Source of the DNA: Meiothermus sp. | GTDB taxonomy: Bacteria; Deinococcota; Deinococci; Deinococcales; Thermaceae | NCBI RefSeq assembly: GCF_026004075.1 | Contig: NZ_BPIK01000002.1 | Location: forward strand, 620,001 to 684,000 | DNA: 64,000 nt | Direction of reading: 5' to 3' | In this document: piece after piece, positions 47,345 to 56,012 of the stretch | Layout: every line of letters begins with the position of its first letter | How positions within the stretch are numbered: position 1 is the stretch's first letter | Notes under the pieces: model-generated | Databases searched by the model: none | What the model was told of the DNA's origin: nothing | Seen by the model: the letters and a program-made list of their open reading frames with translations, nothing else | Program-made: the position numbers and the translations under genes

Positions 47345-48319
47345 ATGGTCAGAATCCTGCCATCCCTTGGCATCGCAGCGCTCCTGTCCAGCGGCCTCGC
47401 CCTGGGCCAGAGCAAGCAGCCTGACCCCCTCAGCATCGAGGCCCTGCGCGCCCGCAGTTACCCGGGCAGCGCCATCACCGTCGAGCGCACCCTCACCTCG
47501 GGCGCGAACTACCGGCGCTACATCGCCTCCTACCGTTCCGATGGCCTGAAGATTTTCGCCCTCTTGACCGTACCCTCGGGCACCAAGCCGAAGAGCGGCT
47601 GGCCCGCCGTCGTGTTTAACCACGGTTACATCCCGCCCGAACAGTACCGCACCACCCAGCGCTACGAGGCGTACGTGGACGCACTGGCCAGGGCGGGCTA
47701 TGTCGTGTTCAAGCCGGATTACCGGGGGCACGGCAATTCCGAGGGCCAGGCCGAGGGAGCCTACTGGTTTCCGGGCTACACCATCGACGTGCTCAACGCA
47801 GTCTCCTCGCTGGCGAAGCTTAAGGAAGTCGATGCCGGGCGTCTGGGCATGTGGGGACACTCGATGGGTGGCTACCTCACCCTGCGGGCCATGGTCGTCG
47901 ACAAGCGCATCAAGGCCGGGGTGATCTGGGCGGGAGTGGTGGCACCCTACACTGACCTCGTCAACAATTGGCGGCGACCGTACATGGGTGGGCAACCCTC
48001 AACTCGGGTACAGCAGCGCAGGCGGGAGATCTTCGATCGCTTCGGCACTCCCGAGCAGAACCCCGGGTTCTGGAACGCTATTTCGGCCAACAGCTACCTG
48101 GCAGAAGGCATGGCGCCGATCCAGCTTCATCATAGCCCTGCCGATACCCACGTCCCCTACGCCTTTTCGCAGACCTTGGCGCGGCAACTCAAGGCGGCCG
48201 GGCAGCCGTATGAGTTCTATAGCTACGCCGGAGACGACCACAACCTGAGCAAGAACTTCGCCCAGGCTATGCGGCGCTCGGTGGCGTTCTTCGACCGCTA
48301 CCTGAAAGGGGGATCGTGA
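47345..48319 (+). CDS. Secreted alpha/beta hydrolase, dienelactone-hydrolase/peptidase S9-like
   Basis: 324 residues. Signal peptide MVRILPSLGIAALLSSGLALGQ, oxyanion region VVFNHGYIPP, nucleophile elbow GHSMGGYL, and the acid and His in SPADTHVPY and DDHNLSKN. Probably an extracytoplasmic esterase or peptidase; the substrate cannot be told. ATG 47345 begins the signal peptide, but no clear ribosome binding site lies before it; the TTG at 47336 is the alternative. Overlaps the next gene by 4 bases. Confidence 0.82.
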   Translation: MVRILPSLGIAALLSSGLALGQSKQPDPLSIEALRARSYPGSAITVERTLTSGANYRRYIASYRSDGLKIFALLTVPSGTKPKSGWPAVVFNHGYIPPEQYRTTQRYEAYVDALARAGYVVFKPDYRGHGNSEGQAEGAYWFPGYTIDVLNAVSSLAKLKEVDAGRLGMWGHSMGGYLTLRAMVVDKRIKAGVIWAGVVAPYTDLVNNWRRPYMGGQPSTRVQQRRREIFDRFGTPEQNPGFWNAISANSYLAEGMAPIQLHHSPADTHVPYAFSQTLARQLKAAGQPYEFYSYAGDDHNLSKNFAQAMRRSVAFFDRYLKGGS

Positions 48320-49359
48320 ACCGGCGGATCGTGCACCTCCTGTTGCCCGTGCTTCTGTCCACGGCCGGGGCCGTGCCCGGGGCGGTGCGGCTGGAAGGCG
48401 TTCGCCACGAGTACCAACGCCTCAACAACTGCGGCCCCGTCACGATCGGGATGGCCCTGAGCTTCTGGGGGAGCAAGCTGACGCAGTACCAGTCCGCTCC
48501 TGTGTTGAAGCCCAACCGGGCCGACAAGAACGTCTCGCCCGATGAGCTGGCAGCTTATGCCCGCAGCCAGGGCTACGCCGTGCACGGGGGCGCAGCCGGC
48601 GATTTGGCGTTGATCAGGCGGCTGGTGGCAGCGGGTTACCCGGTAATCGCCCAGACCTGGTTCGTCAGCGACCAAGGCGGCATGGGTCACTACCGTCTGA
48701 TTACCGGCTACGACGAACGAGGGGGCTATTTGTGGGCCTACGACTCCTACAACGGCCCCAACATACGCCTCGAGTACACGGAGTTTGACAGCCTGTGGCA
48801 GGTGTACAACCGCACCTATCTAGTGGTTTATCCCAAAAGCCGTGAGGGGGAAGTGCGCAAGTTGCTGGGTGATCGGGTGAACGCGGGATGGGAAGACCAG
48901 CACGCCCGGGCGGTAGCCCTCCAGGAAACCCGGACCCAGCCCCGTAACGCCTTCGCCTGGTTCAACCTGGGCACCAGCCTGCTTAAGCTGGGCGACGCCG
49001 TGGGGGCTGCCCAAGCCTACGACCAAGCCCGCGGCCTGCCGGTCAACCGGGCCTATGACCCCGACCGGCCCGGCGGGATGCTGGGTAATTGGCCTTGGCG
49101 TACCCTGTGGTACCAGTTTGGTCCCCTGGAGGCTTACTACAAGGTGGCCCGCCATGGCGAGGTGGTTTCCTTAGCTAGTGAGACCCTGCGGTGGGCTCCC
49201 GACCATGAGGAGTCGTACTACTGGCGCGGCAAAGCCCGGGCTGCGCTGGGACAGCGTAATCTAGCCCTGGCTGACTTCCGGGCAGCCCTGCGCTATAGAC
49301 CCGGCTATGCCGAAGCCCGGGCTGCGCTGCGGGAATTGCAGGCGAAAGCCGCACGCTAG
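48316..49359 (+). CDS. Exported C39-like cysteine peptidase with TPR repeats
   Basis: 347 residues: signal peptide, then a C39 family peptidase domain with NNCGPVTIGMAL (nucleophile Cys), GHYRLITGYDE (catalytic His) and YDSYNGPN (Asp). From about residue 200 on there are TPR-like helices (NAFAWFNLGTSLLKLGDAVGAAQAYDQA and YWRGKARAALGQRNLALADFRAAL). Such proteins may process peptides or act as assembly factors. Starts with GTG 48316, coupled to the hydrolase. Confidence 0.82.
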   Translation: MNRRIVHLLLPVLLSTAGAVPGAVRLEGVRHEYQRLNNCGPVTIGMALSFWGSKLTQYQSAPVLKPNRADKNVSPDELAAYARSQGYAVHGGAAGDLALIRRLVAAGYPVIAQTWFVSDQGGMGHYRLITGYDERGGYLWAYDSYNGPNIRLEYTEFDSLWQVYNRTYLVVYPKSREGEVRKLLGDRVNAGWEDQHARAVALQETRTQPRNAFAWFNLGTSLLKLGDAVGAAQAYDQARGLPVNRAYDPDRPGGMLGNWPWRTLWYQFGPLEAYYKVARHGEVVSLASETLRWAPDHEESYYWRGKARAALGQRNLALADFRAALRYRPGYAEARAALRELQAKAAR

Positions 49360-49746
49360 GCTCAAAACTGGATCGTGCCAGTCCCCTCGCCGAAGCGGCG
49401 GGGTATCATGCCGATGATCCAGTCGGTAGCAGCCACGTAGGTCCAGGGCGACCCCTACGATCACCGCGATCCCGGAGAGGCCAATTAGCGTTGCTGCGGT
49501 CAAGATGAGGGTTTCATACCCGATTCGGTTAGTTCGTCACCGTTCGGTGACGAACTGACCCGACCGAAGTTATCCGCGTGGCGGAGGGCGGTAGCGCCCC
49601 TCGGGAGGGATACGCTTGCTTCGCCGACCGTCAGGGAGGGGTATGCTCTGGGACCCGAAAAGATAGCCTCCGGGGCTCTTCGGTTTGGAAGATTATCTTT
49701 TTGAATCCGGTATCGTATAGGCTCCAAGGGCAGCTAAGGTCGTGGA
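49360..49746. other. Gap with a hairpin and a probable gene remnant
   Basis: About 390 bases. On the minus strand 49370-49503 codes, in two frames, for a hydrophobic piece (TLIGLSGIAVIVGVALD) and then YVAATDWIIGMIPRRFGE up to a stop, which looks like a frameshifted membrane-protein remnant. A perfect hairpin at 49531-49556 follows. I see no intact gene. Confidence 0.4.
49531..49556. terminator. Perfect 11-bp hairpin without T-run
   Basis: AGTTCGTCACC-GTTC-GGTGACGAACT. A stable stem of 11 pairs and a 4-base loop, but no T-run on either side. It could be a weak bidirectional terminator between the C39-TPR gene and the PIG-L-like gene, or an operator. Confidence 0.45.
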
Positions 49747-50487
49747 TCAGAGCAACCGTTCCAACCGAAAGGGGAACTGATGCCTGAACGCCTCGGCCAT
49801 GGTGGCCCCGGCATGGCTCAGCAGTCCGTGATAGAGCGCCGACGACTTGTCCATTTCGCGATGCAGCGAGCGCCCCAGCTCGAGGTCGGACAGGTGGGCA
49901 TATCCAGGAACAATGGTCTCCAGTGACTCTGGGTTAAGCCTGCTGCGCAGCACCTGTGCAGTGAAGGCCATCTGCCCCTCGAGCACCCCCAGGGCCTGTT
50001 GCTTGAGGGCAAAGGTGGATCCGATCTCGACCACACAGTTGGGGTTGTGCGGCGACATGTAGTAGAGGTCGCGGATCAGGTGGCGCTCAAACCCGCCACA
50101 CTCCTCGATGCGCCAGTCCCGTCCGGCCAACGAGGCCGCCTCGAGATACAAGAGCATGAGCAGTCTGCGGTCGGGGTCGAGGTCGGCATAGGAATGCTCG
50201 GGGTCTTGCGTGATCAGGATGTCCGGGCGGGTCTCCCGGATCAGTCGCACCAGCTTGATTTTGGAGGGGGTGTCGAGCTGGGTCTCGCCGACCTGAAACT
50301 CCAGGAACCGCACCGACCGTACCCCCAAGATCTTCGCGGCTTGCTCGATCTGGGGGCGGGTCTGCGGCCTGGACAGCACCACGGCAGCGTGTACGGCATC
50401 GCCCCCCTGGGCGTGCAGGGCCAGCGTACCACCCACTTCCACGATCTCCAGGCCATAGGTCGCCAACATCAGAATGCTTTTGGGCAT
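49747..50487 (-). CDS. PIG-L/LmbE-fold protein lacking the zinc ligands
   Basis: 246 residues with the PIG-L deacetylase layout: a first strand and loop before VGGTLALHAQGGDAVHAAVVL, LEFQVGETQLDTPSKIKLVRLIRETRPDILITQDPEHSYADLDPDR, and a C-terminal helix. The zinc motif AHPDDE is here ATYGLE, and the third ligand His in the DPDxR region is also missing, so deacetylase activity is unlikely. It lies 4 bases after dppC in an ABC transporter operon, suggesting a binding or regulatory role. Confidence 0.7.
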   Translation of the reverse strand: MPKSILMLATYGLEIVEVGGTLALHAQGGDAVHAAVVLSRPQTRPQIEQAAKILGVRSVRFLEFQVGETQLDTPSKIKLVRLIRETRPDILITQDPEHSYADLDPDRRLLMLLYLEAASLAGRDWRIEECGGFERHLIRDLYYMSPHNPNCVVEIGSTFALKQQALGVLEGQMAFTAQVLRSRLNPESLETIVPGYAHLSDLELGRSLHREMDKSSALYHGLLSHAGATMAEAFRHQFPFRLERLL

Positions 50488-50491
50488 ACGA

Positions 50492-51370
50492 TCAACCTTT
50501 GCGCAAGCGCGGGAACAGATAGCCTTCCAAAGCGCGGCCGGTAAGGGCGAAACCCAGCACCGCTAACGTGATCATCACCCCCGGGGGCACCACCCACCAG
50601 GGCCACGAACCGTTGAGAAAAGCCCCGCGAATCTGGGCGTAATAGAGGATGGAACCCCAGCTCTTGCGCACCGGGTCACCCAAGCCCAAGAAGGAGAGTG
50701 AGGCTTCGATCAGGATGCTGCCGGATGCCACCAGAATGAACTGCGAGACTGCGATGGGCAGCACCCCGGGCAGGATGTGGCGGAAGAGGATGTGGAAGTC
50801 GCTAGCCCCCAGGGCCCTGGCCCCTTCGACGTAGGTCGCCCCGCGCAAGGCCAGCACCCCGGAACGGATCACTCGAGCGGGTCGCGCCCAGATGACCAGC
50901 ATGATGGCGGCAATCAGGTTGCCGGTGCTTGGTCCTAGATAGGCGGCCACCACGATCATCAGCGGGATGAAGGGCAGCACCAGCATCACGTCCACCAGGC
51001 GCATCAGCGCCCCGTCCAGCCAGCCACCGCTGTAGCCCGCTACCAGACCCACCAACGTACCGATCAAGATGGCGCCTGCCGCAGCGCTAAAGCCGATCAG
51101 GAGCGAAACCCGCGTACCCACGATTAGCTCGGAGAGAATGTCCTGACCCACGTCGTTGGTGCCCAGCAGATGGGCGCTCGAGGGTTGCTCAAAGGGTTTG
51201 CCGCTGGGCAGGGTGGGGTCATAGGGGGCGATCAGCGGGCCGAACAGGGCTAAAAACAACATCAAGGTCAGCAAGCCCAGGCCCGTAACGCCGACAGGGC
51301 TAGCCAGAAGCATCTTCGAAAGCTCGCGCCAGCGTCTTGATCGGGCCGAAGCAACAGCAGAGCTAACCAT
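50492..51370 (-). CDS. Peptide/nickel ABC permease, DppC type
   Basis: 292 residues, about six helices and the permease EAA loop VEGARALGASDFHILFRHILPGVLP. ATG 51370 was chosen; the overlap with dppB's end is 8 bases. No ATP-binding gene follows or precedes in this operon, so the ATPase must be encoded elsewhere or shared. Confidence 0.9.
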   Translation of the reverse strand: MVSSAVASARSRRWRELSKMLLASPVGVTGLGLLTLMLFLALFGPLIAPYDPTLPSGKPFEQPSSAHLLGTNDVGQDILSELIVGTRVSLLIGFSAAAGAILIGTLVGLVAGYSGGWLDGALMRLVDVMLVLPFIPLMIVVAAYLGPSTGNLIAAIMLVIWARPARVIRSGVLALRGATYVEGARALGASDFHILFRHILPGVLPIAVSQFILVASGSILIEASLSFLGLGDPVRKSWGSILYYAQIRGAFLNGSWPWWVVPPGVMITLAVLGFALTGRALEGYLFPRLRKG

Positions 51371-52328
51371 GTGAACCCCGTACCCTGGGGTCAACCAGGG
51401 GATAGAGCAAGTCTGCCAGCAGGTTGAAAAGCAACACCGAAAGCGTCACCAGGAAAAAGGCCCCCTGCAGCAAGGGGTAATCGCGGTTGGTGGCCGACTC
51501 AAACAGCAGCCGCCCCACCCCTGGATAGGAGAACACCGTCTCGATTACTGCGGCCCCGCCCACCAGCGTTCCCAGGTTGAGCATGAACACCGTGAACACC
51601 GGGAGGATGGCGTTGCGCAGGGCGTGCTTGTAAAGCACCTGGCGCTCGGCCATTCCCTTGGCCCGGGCGGTGCGGATGTAGTCCTCTCCCAGCACGGCGA
51701 GCATCGCGTAGCGCATCACCAGGTAGGTGCCGGAGAGGCTGGCGATGGTGAGGGTGGTGGCGGGCAATACCAGGTGACGCGTCACGTCTACCACCGCCGA
51801 CCAGCCCTGGTAGTTGGCCCACGCAGTTCTGGCCCCGAAAACCGGGAAGATCTGTAGCTGCACGGCGAAGATCGCCACCAGCATCATCCCCAGCCAGAAG
51901 GTGGGCACCGCGTCAAGGGCGATCGAGCCGGCCAGGGTGGTGTTGTCCAGCATCCCCCCACGCCGCCAGGCGGCCAGGGCCCCTACGATGACGCCGAAGA
52001 GCGAGGAGAGGAGCAGGGCGGTTGCAGTGAGCAGAAGAGTCCAGGGTAGGCGCTCGAGCAGGATCGAGCGCACCGGACGATTTTCCTGGTAGCTGTAGCC
52101 GAGATCGCCACGGGCCAACTGGCCCAGGTAGCGCAAGAACTGCACCAGCAGCGGCTGGTCCAAGCCCGCGCGCTGGAGGATGGCCTGGCGCTGCTCGGGG
52201 CTCAGCGTGGCCACCTCATCACCAGCGAGGAACTGCAACGGGCTGCCCGGCATAGCCCGGGGCAGGAAGAAGTTCACCGTCACTGCGACCAGCAGCACCA
52301 GGAGGTATTGGCCCAGGCGATTGAGCAT
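51363..52328 (-). CDS. Peptide/nickel ABC permease, DppB type
   Basis: 321 residues: MLNRLGQYLLVLLVAVTVNFFLPRAMPGSPLQFL at the N-terminus, six helices and the EAA loop RTARAKGMAERQVLYKHALRNAILPV. Forms the membrane channel with DppC. ATG 52328 lies 10 bases after the solute-binding protein gene. Confidence 0.92.
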   Translation of the reverse strand: MLNRLGQYLLVLLVAVTVNFFLPRAMPGSPLQFLAGDEVATLSPEQRQAILQRAGLDQPLLVQFLRYLGQLARGDLGYSYQENRPVRSILLERLPWTLLLTATALLLSSLFGVIVGALAAWRRGGMLDNTTLAGSIALDAVPTFWLGMMLVAIFAVQLQIFPVFGARTAWANYQGWSAVVDVTRHLVLPATTLTIASLSGTYLVMRYAMLAVLGEDYIRTARAKGMAERQVLYKHALRNAILPVFTVFMLNLGTLVGGAAVIETVFSYPGVGRLLFESATNRDYPLLQGAFFLVTLSVLLFNLLADLLYPLVDPRVRGSHG

Positions 52329-52338
52329 CGACTGCCCT

Positions 52339-53937
52339 TTACTGCCCTTGCAAGAAGGAGCGCTTGTTGATGATGCCCTGGCCCTTCTGGAACTTCCATC
52401 CGTCATAGGCCTCGGGCCGGTAGGCGTAGACCCCGTCGGCATACCACAAGGTGATAAAGGGTAGATCGCGCGCGATGATGGTCTGAACCTGTGTCGCGAG
52501 CTGCTTGCGCTGGTCGAAGTCCACGGTGGTGACCATGCGCTCCGTGAGGCTGTCCACCGTAGGGTTCTTGTAACCGCCGATGTTGAGCGTCCCGGCAGCA
52601 GGGTTGGAGTTAAACAGCCCGCGCAGGTTGAGCTGCGAGGTCACCGGGGCGGACCATCCCCACATGGCCAACTCGAAGTTGCGGCCTTTGGCCACGTCGA
52701 AGTCCGGCCAAACTGCCTGTTGCACCGTGGTGGGGTCGAGCGAGCGTACGTTGAAGACGATGCCTGCGGGCCGAACCTGCTGGGCGATCAGCTCCGCGGC
52801 ACGGATGCGCAAAGGGTTGTTGGACTGCACCAGAAGCGTGAACTCCAGCCGCTTGCCGTCCTTGCCCACGCGTACACCCCCCGCGCCGGCCCGGTAGCCC
52901 AGCGAGTCCAGCACCTTCCCGGCCTCGGCTACGCTCAGGCGCTTGTACTCACGGGTGGCCGCACTGTAGAAGGGCGACTGCGGGTGCACGAAGCCGGCGT
53001 TGCCGGGAGTGCCGTAGCCGAGCAGCAACGTCTCGACCAAGCCCTTGGTGTCGATCAAGCCGGCCACCGCCTGGCGGAAGCGGACTTCGTTGAACGGCGG
53101 GATCGTGGTGTTGAACTGCAGCAGGGTGCTGGCATACCCTGGCCCCCGCACCACCTTGAGCCGTGGGTTATTGGAGAACTGGCCGATCAGTTCGGGCAAC
53201 ACCTCGCGGCTGGTCGCGCTGATCTGCCCGGCCTGTAGGGCCTGGAAGGTCGAGGTGGCGTCTTTGATGATGCTCAACACCACCTCGTCCGCACCGGGTT
53301 TGCCGCCAAAGTAGCTGGGATTCTCCACCAGCCGGTACGACTGGTCCGGGCGGTGCTCCACCAGCTTGAAGGGGCCGCTGCCCGTGGCGTTCTTGAAAGC
53401 CCTGGGGTCGGTGACGTTCTGCCAGAGGTGCTGGGGCAGGATGGGCACGTCGGCCAGCGTGACCTGCTGGAAGTTGGCCTCGGGCCGGGGAAGGGTGATG
53501 ACTACTGTGCGTTCATCCGGCGTGCGGATGTCGGAGATGCCGCGCACCGCGGTAGCGAAACGTCCGATCAGGGGGTACTTCTTGTAGTACTCGTAGGAGA
53601 ACTTCACGTCGGCGCTGGTCAGGGGTTTGCCGTCATGCCACACAGCGCCCTCGCGGAGCTTGATGGTCCACTGCCGGCCCCCGTTCGTGCTGGTGACGCT
53701 CTCCGCCAGCCAAGGGCGGGGCACGTCGCCTAGGTCGTTGAGCATCAGGGTGTCGAACACCAGGGACAGCATGTTGTAACCGGGGTAGCCGGTCACGTAC
53801 GTGTAGGGAGTTAGCTCTCCCTCATCCTGGGGTATGGCGAGAATGATGCGCTGGCCAGTGTGACCGGCCAGTGCGGCACCTGTCAGCAGCGCGAAGGACA
53901 CAGCCAGGACTAACGACAGCACGTTGAATCGCTTCAT
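52339..53937 (-). CDS. Extracellular solute-binding protein family 5 (peptide type)
   Basis: 532 residues with a signal peptide (RFNVLSLVLAVSFALLTGAALAG) and the SBP-5 architecture (LAESVTSTNGGRQWTIKLREGAVWHDGKPLTSADVKFSYEYY, then TGSGPFKLVEHRP). It captures peptides or similar ligands for DppBC. ATG 53937 starts the signal peptide. First gene of the operon dppA-B-C-PIG-L-like. Confidence 0.92.
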   Translation of the reverse strand: MKRFNVLSLVLAVSFALLTGAALAGHTGQRIILAIPQDEGELTPYTYVTGYPGYNMLSLVFDTLMLNDLGDVPRPWLAESVTSTNGGRQWTIKLREGAVWHDGKPLTSADVKFSYEYYKKYPLIGRFATAVRGISDIRTPDERTVVITLPRPEANFQQVTLADVPILPQHLWQNVTDPRAFKNATGSGPFKLVEHRPDQSYRLVENPSYFGGKPGADEVVLSIIKDATSTFQALQAGQISATSREVLPELIGQFSNNPRLKVVRGPGYASTLLQFNTTIPPFNEVRFRQAVAGLIDTKGLVETLLLGYGTPGNAGFVHPQSPFYSAATREYKRLSVAEAGKVLDSLGYRAGAGGVRVGKDGKRLEFTLLVQSNNPLRIRAAELIAQQVRPAGIVFNVRSLDPTTVQQAVWPDFDVAKGRNFELAMWGWSAPVTSQLNLRGLFNSNPAAGTLNIGGYKNPTVDSLTERMVTTVDFDQRKQLATQVQTIIARDLPFITLWYADGVYAYRPEAYDGWKFQKGQGIINKRSFLQGQ

Positions 53938-54206
53938 TTCCCCTCCCGTACACAGCCGCAATCCCCACCCTCAGAATAAGCCGAGCGTTGAGCGAAGTGG
54001 GCGAGGTTGCGTGGTGTTAATGGGAGAACGATGGCATTGAATTGTTAAGCTAATGTAAAGCCGCCCACGGAGGAGTCAGGAAACCGCTTCCCGGCGAGGG
54101 CAGGACGCGCATCAGGGCGGTGAGCCGGGCATTGCCCCGCCGTTAGGTGACCCCACGCTCCGCAGACCCGGCCCCGCTCCTACCCGCCACACCGGCGGGT
54201 CTTTCG

Positions 54207-54238
54207 GGCGACGGTGGTTCGCCAAAACCACCGTCGCC
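54207..54238. repeat. Perfect 13-bp inverted repeat
   Basis: GGCGACGGTGGTT-CGCCAA-AACCACCGTCGCC. Very stable, but no T-run, located between two divergent promoters. It may be a regulatory or structural element; a terminator is unlikely here. Confidence 0.6.
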
Positions 54239-54267
54239 GCCGGCCTACAGCTCGAGCGGTTTATATA

Positions 54268-54295
54268 TTTGTCTATCCGGATAAAAGGATATAAT
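54268..54295 (+). promoter_or_regulatory. Promoter/operator of the ArsR-MFS operon, leaderless type
   Basis: TTTGTC (54268-54273), 16-base spacer containing TATCCGGATA (54274-54283), and a perfect TATAAT (54290-54295) just 7 bases before ATG 54303, so the mRNA would be nearly leaderless. The central dyad could be the ArsR binding site. Confidence 0.62.
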
Positions 54296-54302
54296 CAACG
54301 GC

Positions 54303-54644
54303 ATGGAGCGCCACGGCGTTTCGTACCCACCCCCCCAGCAAGACTTCGAGCGAGTCCTGAGGACATTCCAGGCCCTGGCTGAGACCGCCCGCCTGCGCAT
54401 CGCCCTGGGCATGATCGAGGGGGAGCAGAGCGTGGGTTGCCTGGTCGAGCGCCTCGACCTGCCCCAGAGCACCGTCTCGAGGCACCTCGCGGCGCTACGG
54501 GCGGCTGAGGTGGCGACGGCCCGCCGCGAGGGGACCAAGGTGTTCTACCGCCTCAAGAGCCACATCGCCGACCTGCTGACCCAGGCCTTCGCCCACGCCG
54601 AGCACCAGCGGCTGGGGCTTCCCGAACACGGGGCTTCGCGGTGA
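54303..54644 (+). CDS. ArsR-family winged-helix repressor
   Basis: 113 residues: FERVLRTFQALAETARLRIALGMIEGEQSVGCLVERLDLPQSTVSRHLAALRAAEVATARREGTKVFYRL. The usual metal-binding ELCVCDL is replaced by QSVGCLVERL with a single Cys, so it may respond to another signal. It overlaps the MFS gene by 4 bases. Confidence 0.85.
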   Translation: MERHGVSYPPPQQDFERVLRTFQALAETARLRIALGMIEGEQSVGCLVERLDLPQSTVSRHLAALRAAEVATARREGTKVFYRLKSHIADLLTQAFAHAEHQRLGLPEHGASR

Positions 54645-55855
54645 AGGTCCTCCTCCCCTTCCGGAGTCTGCGCAACCCGCTTTTCGCCCGGCTCTACGCC
54701 GCGCAGACTACCAGCCTGTTGGGCGACGCCTTTACCTGGGTGGGTCTGGCTCTGCTGGCCTTTGAGGTGGGTGGGGCACGGTCGGCGGCGATTCTGGCCG
54801 GGGCGCTCACGCTGCGGGTTACGGCCTTCGTGGCTCTCTCGCCGCTGGCGGGAGCCTTGGCCGACCGGATGGACCGCAAGACCCTGATGGTCGCTGCCGA
54901 CCTGGGGCGAATGGTGGTCATCGGGCTGATGCCCCTGGTAAGTGAGGTCTGGCAGGTCTACGTGCTGATGTTTGCCCTTAACGCGCTCACCGCCTTTTTC
55001 ACCCCCGCGTATCAGGCAGCCCTGCCTCAGGTGACGCGGCAGAAGGACTACGCTCAGGCCATCGCGCTTTCTGGAGCGACCTACGAGGTGCTGGGGGTGC
55101 TCGGCCCCGGGGTGGCGGGTGCGATCGCCGGGCTGATCGGGGCACGGAACATTTTCTTCTTGGACGCGGGGACCTTTTTGATCTCGGCCCTGCTCATCTT
55201 GACCCTGCCGGTGAGGCTGCGGGTGGATCGGTCGTCGGACACGGCACAGGCCACCACGTTACGCGACGTTCAGGACGGAACACTGCGGTTATGGCAGGAC
55301 GCCCCGATGCGCTACGCGCTGCTGCTGGAGTTGGTCGCGGCGGTATCGGGTGCGCTGATTTTGGTGGGCACGGTAGGGCTGGTGCGGGGGCAGCTCGAGC
55401 TGGGCGACCTCGAGTACGGCTGGGGGATGGCGGCCTTCGGGGTCGGGGCCACGCTGGCGGCCCTGGCGGTGGGCGCCCTGGAGGGGCGCCTGCCCCGCAC
55501 CACCTTCGTGCTGCTGGGGGCGCTGGTCTCCACACTGGCGGTGCTGCCCGCCAATTTCGTTCCGTTCATCCCTTTGCTGCTCCTGTGGATCCTTGCCGGG
55601 GCGGGCCAGAACTGGGTTAACCTGCCTACTCAAACACTCATCGCCGACCGCACCCCTGAAGCGTTCCAGGGGCGGGTCTACGGGGCACACTTCGCCTGGA
55701 GCCACCTGTGGTGGGCGTTGACTTACCCCCTGGCCGGCTGGCTGGGGAGCCGCTTCGCCGAGCAGTCCTTCTTATACGGCGGTTTCGTGGCCGTAGTTCT
55801 GCTCGCCGGAGTGATGCTCCAGCCCAGGCTCAGGAACCGGGCGACGCCGGGGTGA
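54641..55855 (+). CDS. MFS transporter, macrolide/drug-efflux type
   Basis: 404 residues, 12 helices, motif A AGALADRMDRKTLMVAADLGRM, and the shape of the MefA/enterobactin exporter branch. Starts with GTG 54641 inside the ArsR stop. Substrate unknown; with an ArsR regulator it may export a metal-linked compound or drug. Confidence 0.82.
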   Translation: MKVLLPFRSLRNPLFARLYAAQTTSLLGDAFTWVGLALLAFEVGGARSAAILAGALTLRVTAFVALSPLAGALADRMDRKTLMVAADLGRMVVIGLMPLVSEVWQVYVLMFALNALTAFFTPAYQAALPQVTRQKDYAQAIALSGATYEVLGVLGPGVAGAIAGLIGARNIFFLDAGTFLISALLILTLPVRLRVDRSSDTAQATTLRDVQDGTLRLWQDAPMRYALLLELVAAVSGALILVGTVGLVRGQLELGDLEYGWGMAAFGVGATLAALAVGALEGRLPRTTFVLLGALVSTLAVLPANFVPFIPLLLLWILAGAGQNWVNLPTQTLIADRTPEAFQGRVYGAHFAWSHLWWALTYPLAGWLGSRFAEQSFLYGGFVAVVLLAGVMLQPRLRNRATPG

Positions 55856-56012
55856 GTCGGCAAAACGTCCCCGCCCGGCTCTGCCCCTCTAGGGCAGTCG
55901 CCGCCGCAAGGGCGAGCCCTCGGGGCGACCGAGCGCCCCGAACGGGAGCGGGGCGGGAGGCCGGTGATGGGATTAAATCCCTTCGGCGGCCAGGAGGGTT
56001 GACCCGTTGGGC
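55856..56012. other. Convergent gap, no gene
   Basis: Between the MFS stop and the 3' end of the GntR gene. GC-rich with short complementary GC stretches; no T-run terminator seen. Confidence 0.4.

Larger units (their letters stand above)
53938..54302. other. Intergenic region with a 13-bp hairpin and ArsR-type promoter
   Basis: About 365 bases between the divergent peptide-ABC operon and the ArsR gene. Near 54030-54060 an AT-rich stretch could be the ABC promoter. A perfect hairpin lies at 54207-54238 and the ArsR promoter at 54268-54295. No gene. Confidence 0.5.

Noticed and set aside
49531-49556. Classical intrinsic terminator
   Set aside because: The stem is perfect, but there is no T-run on either strand, so I keep it as a hairpin of uncertain role.
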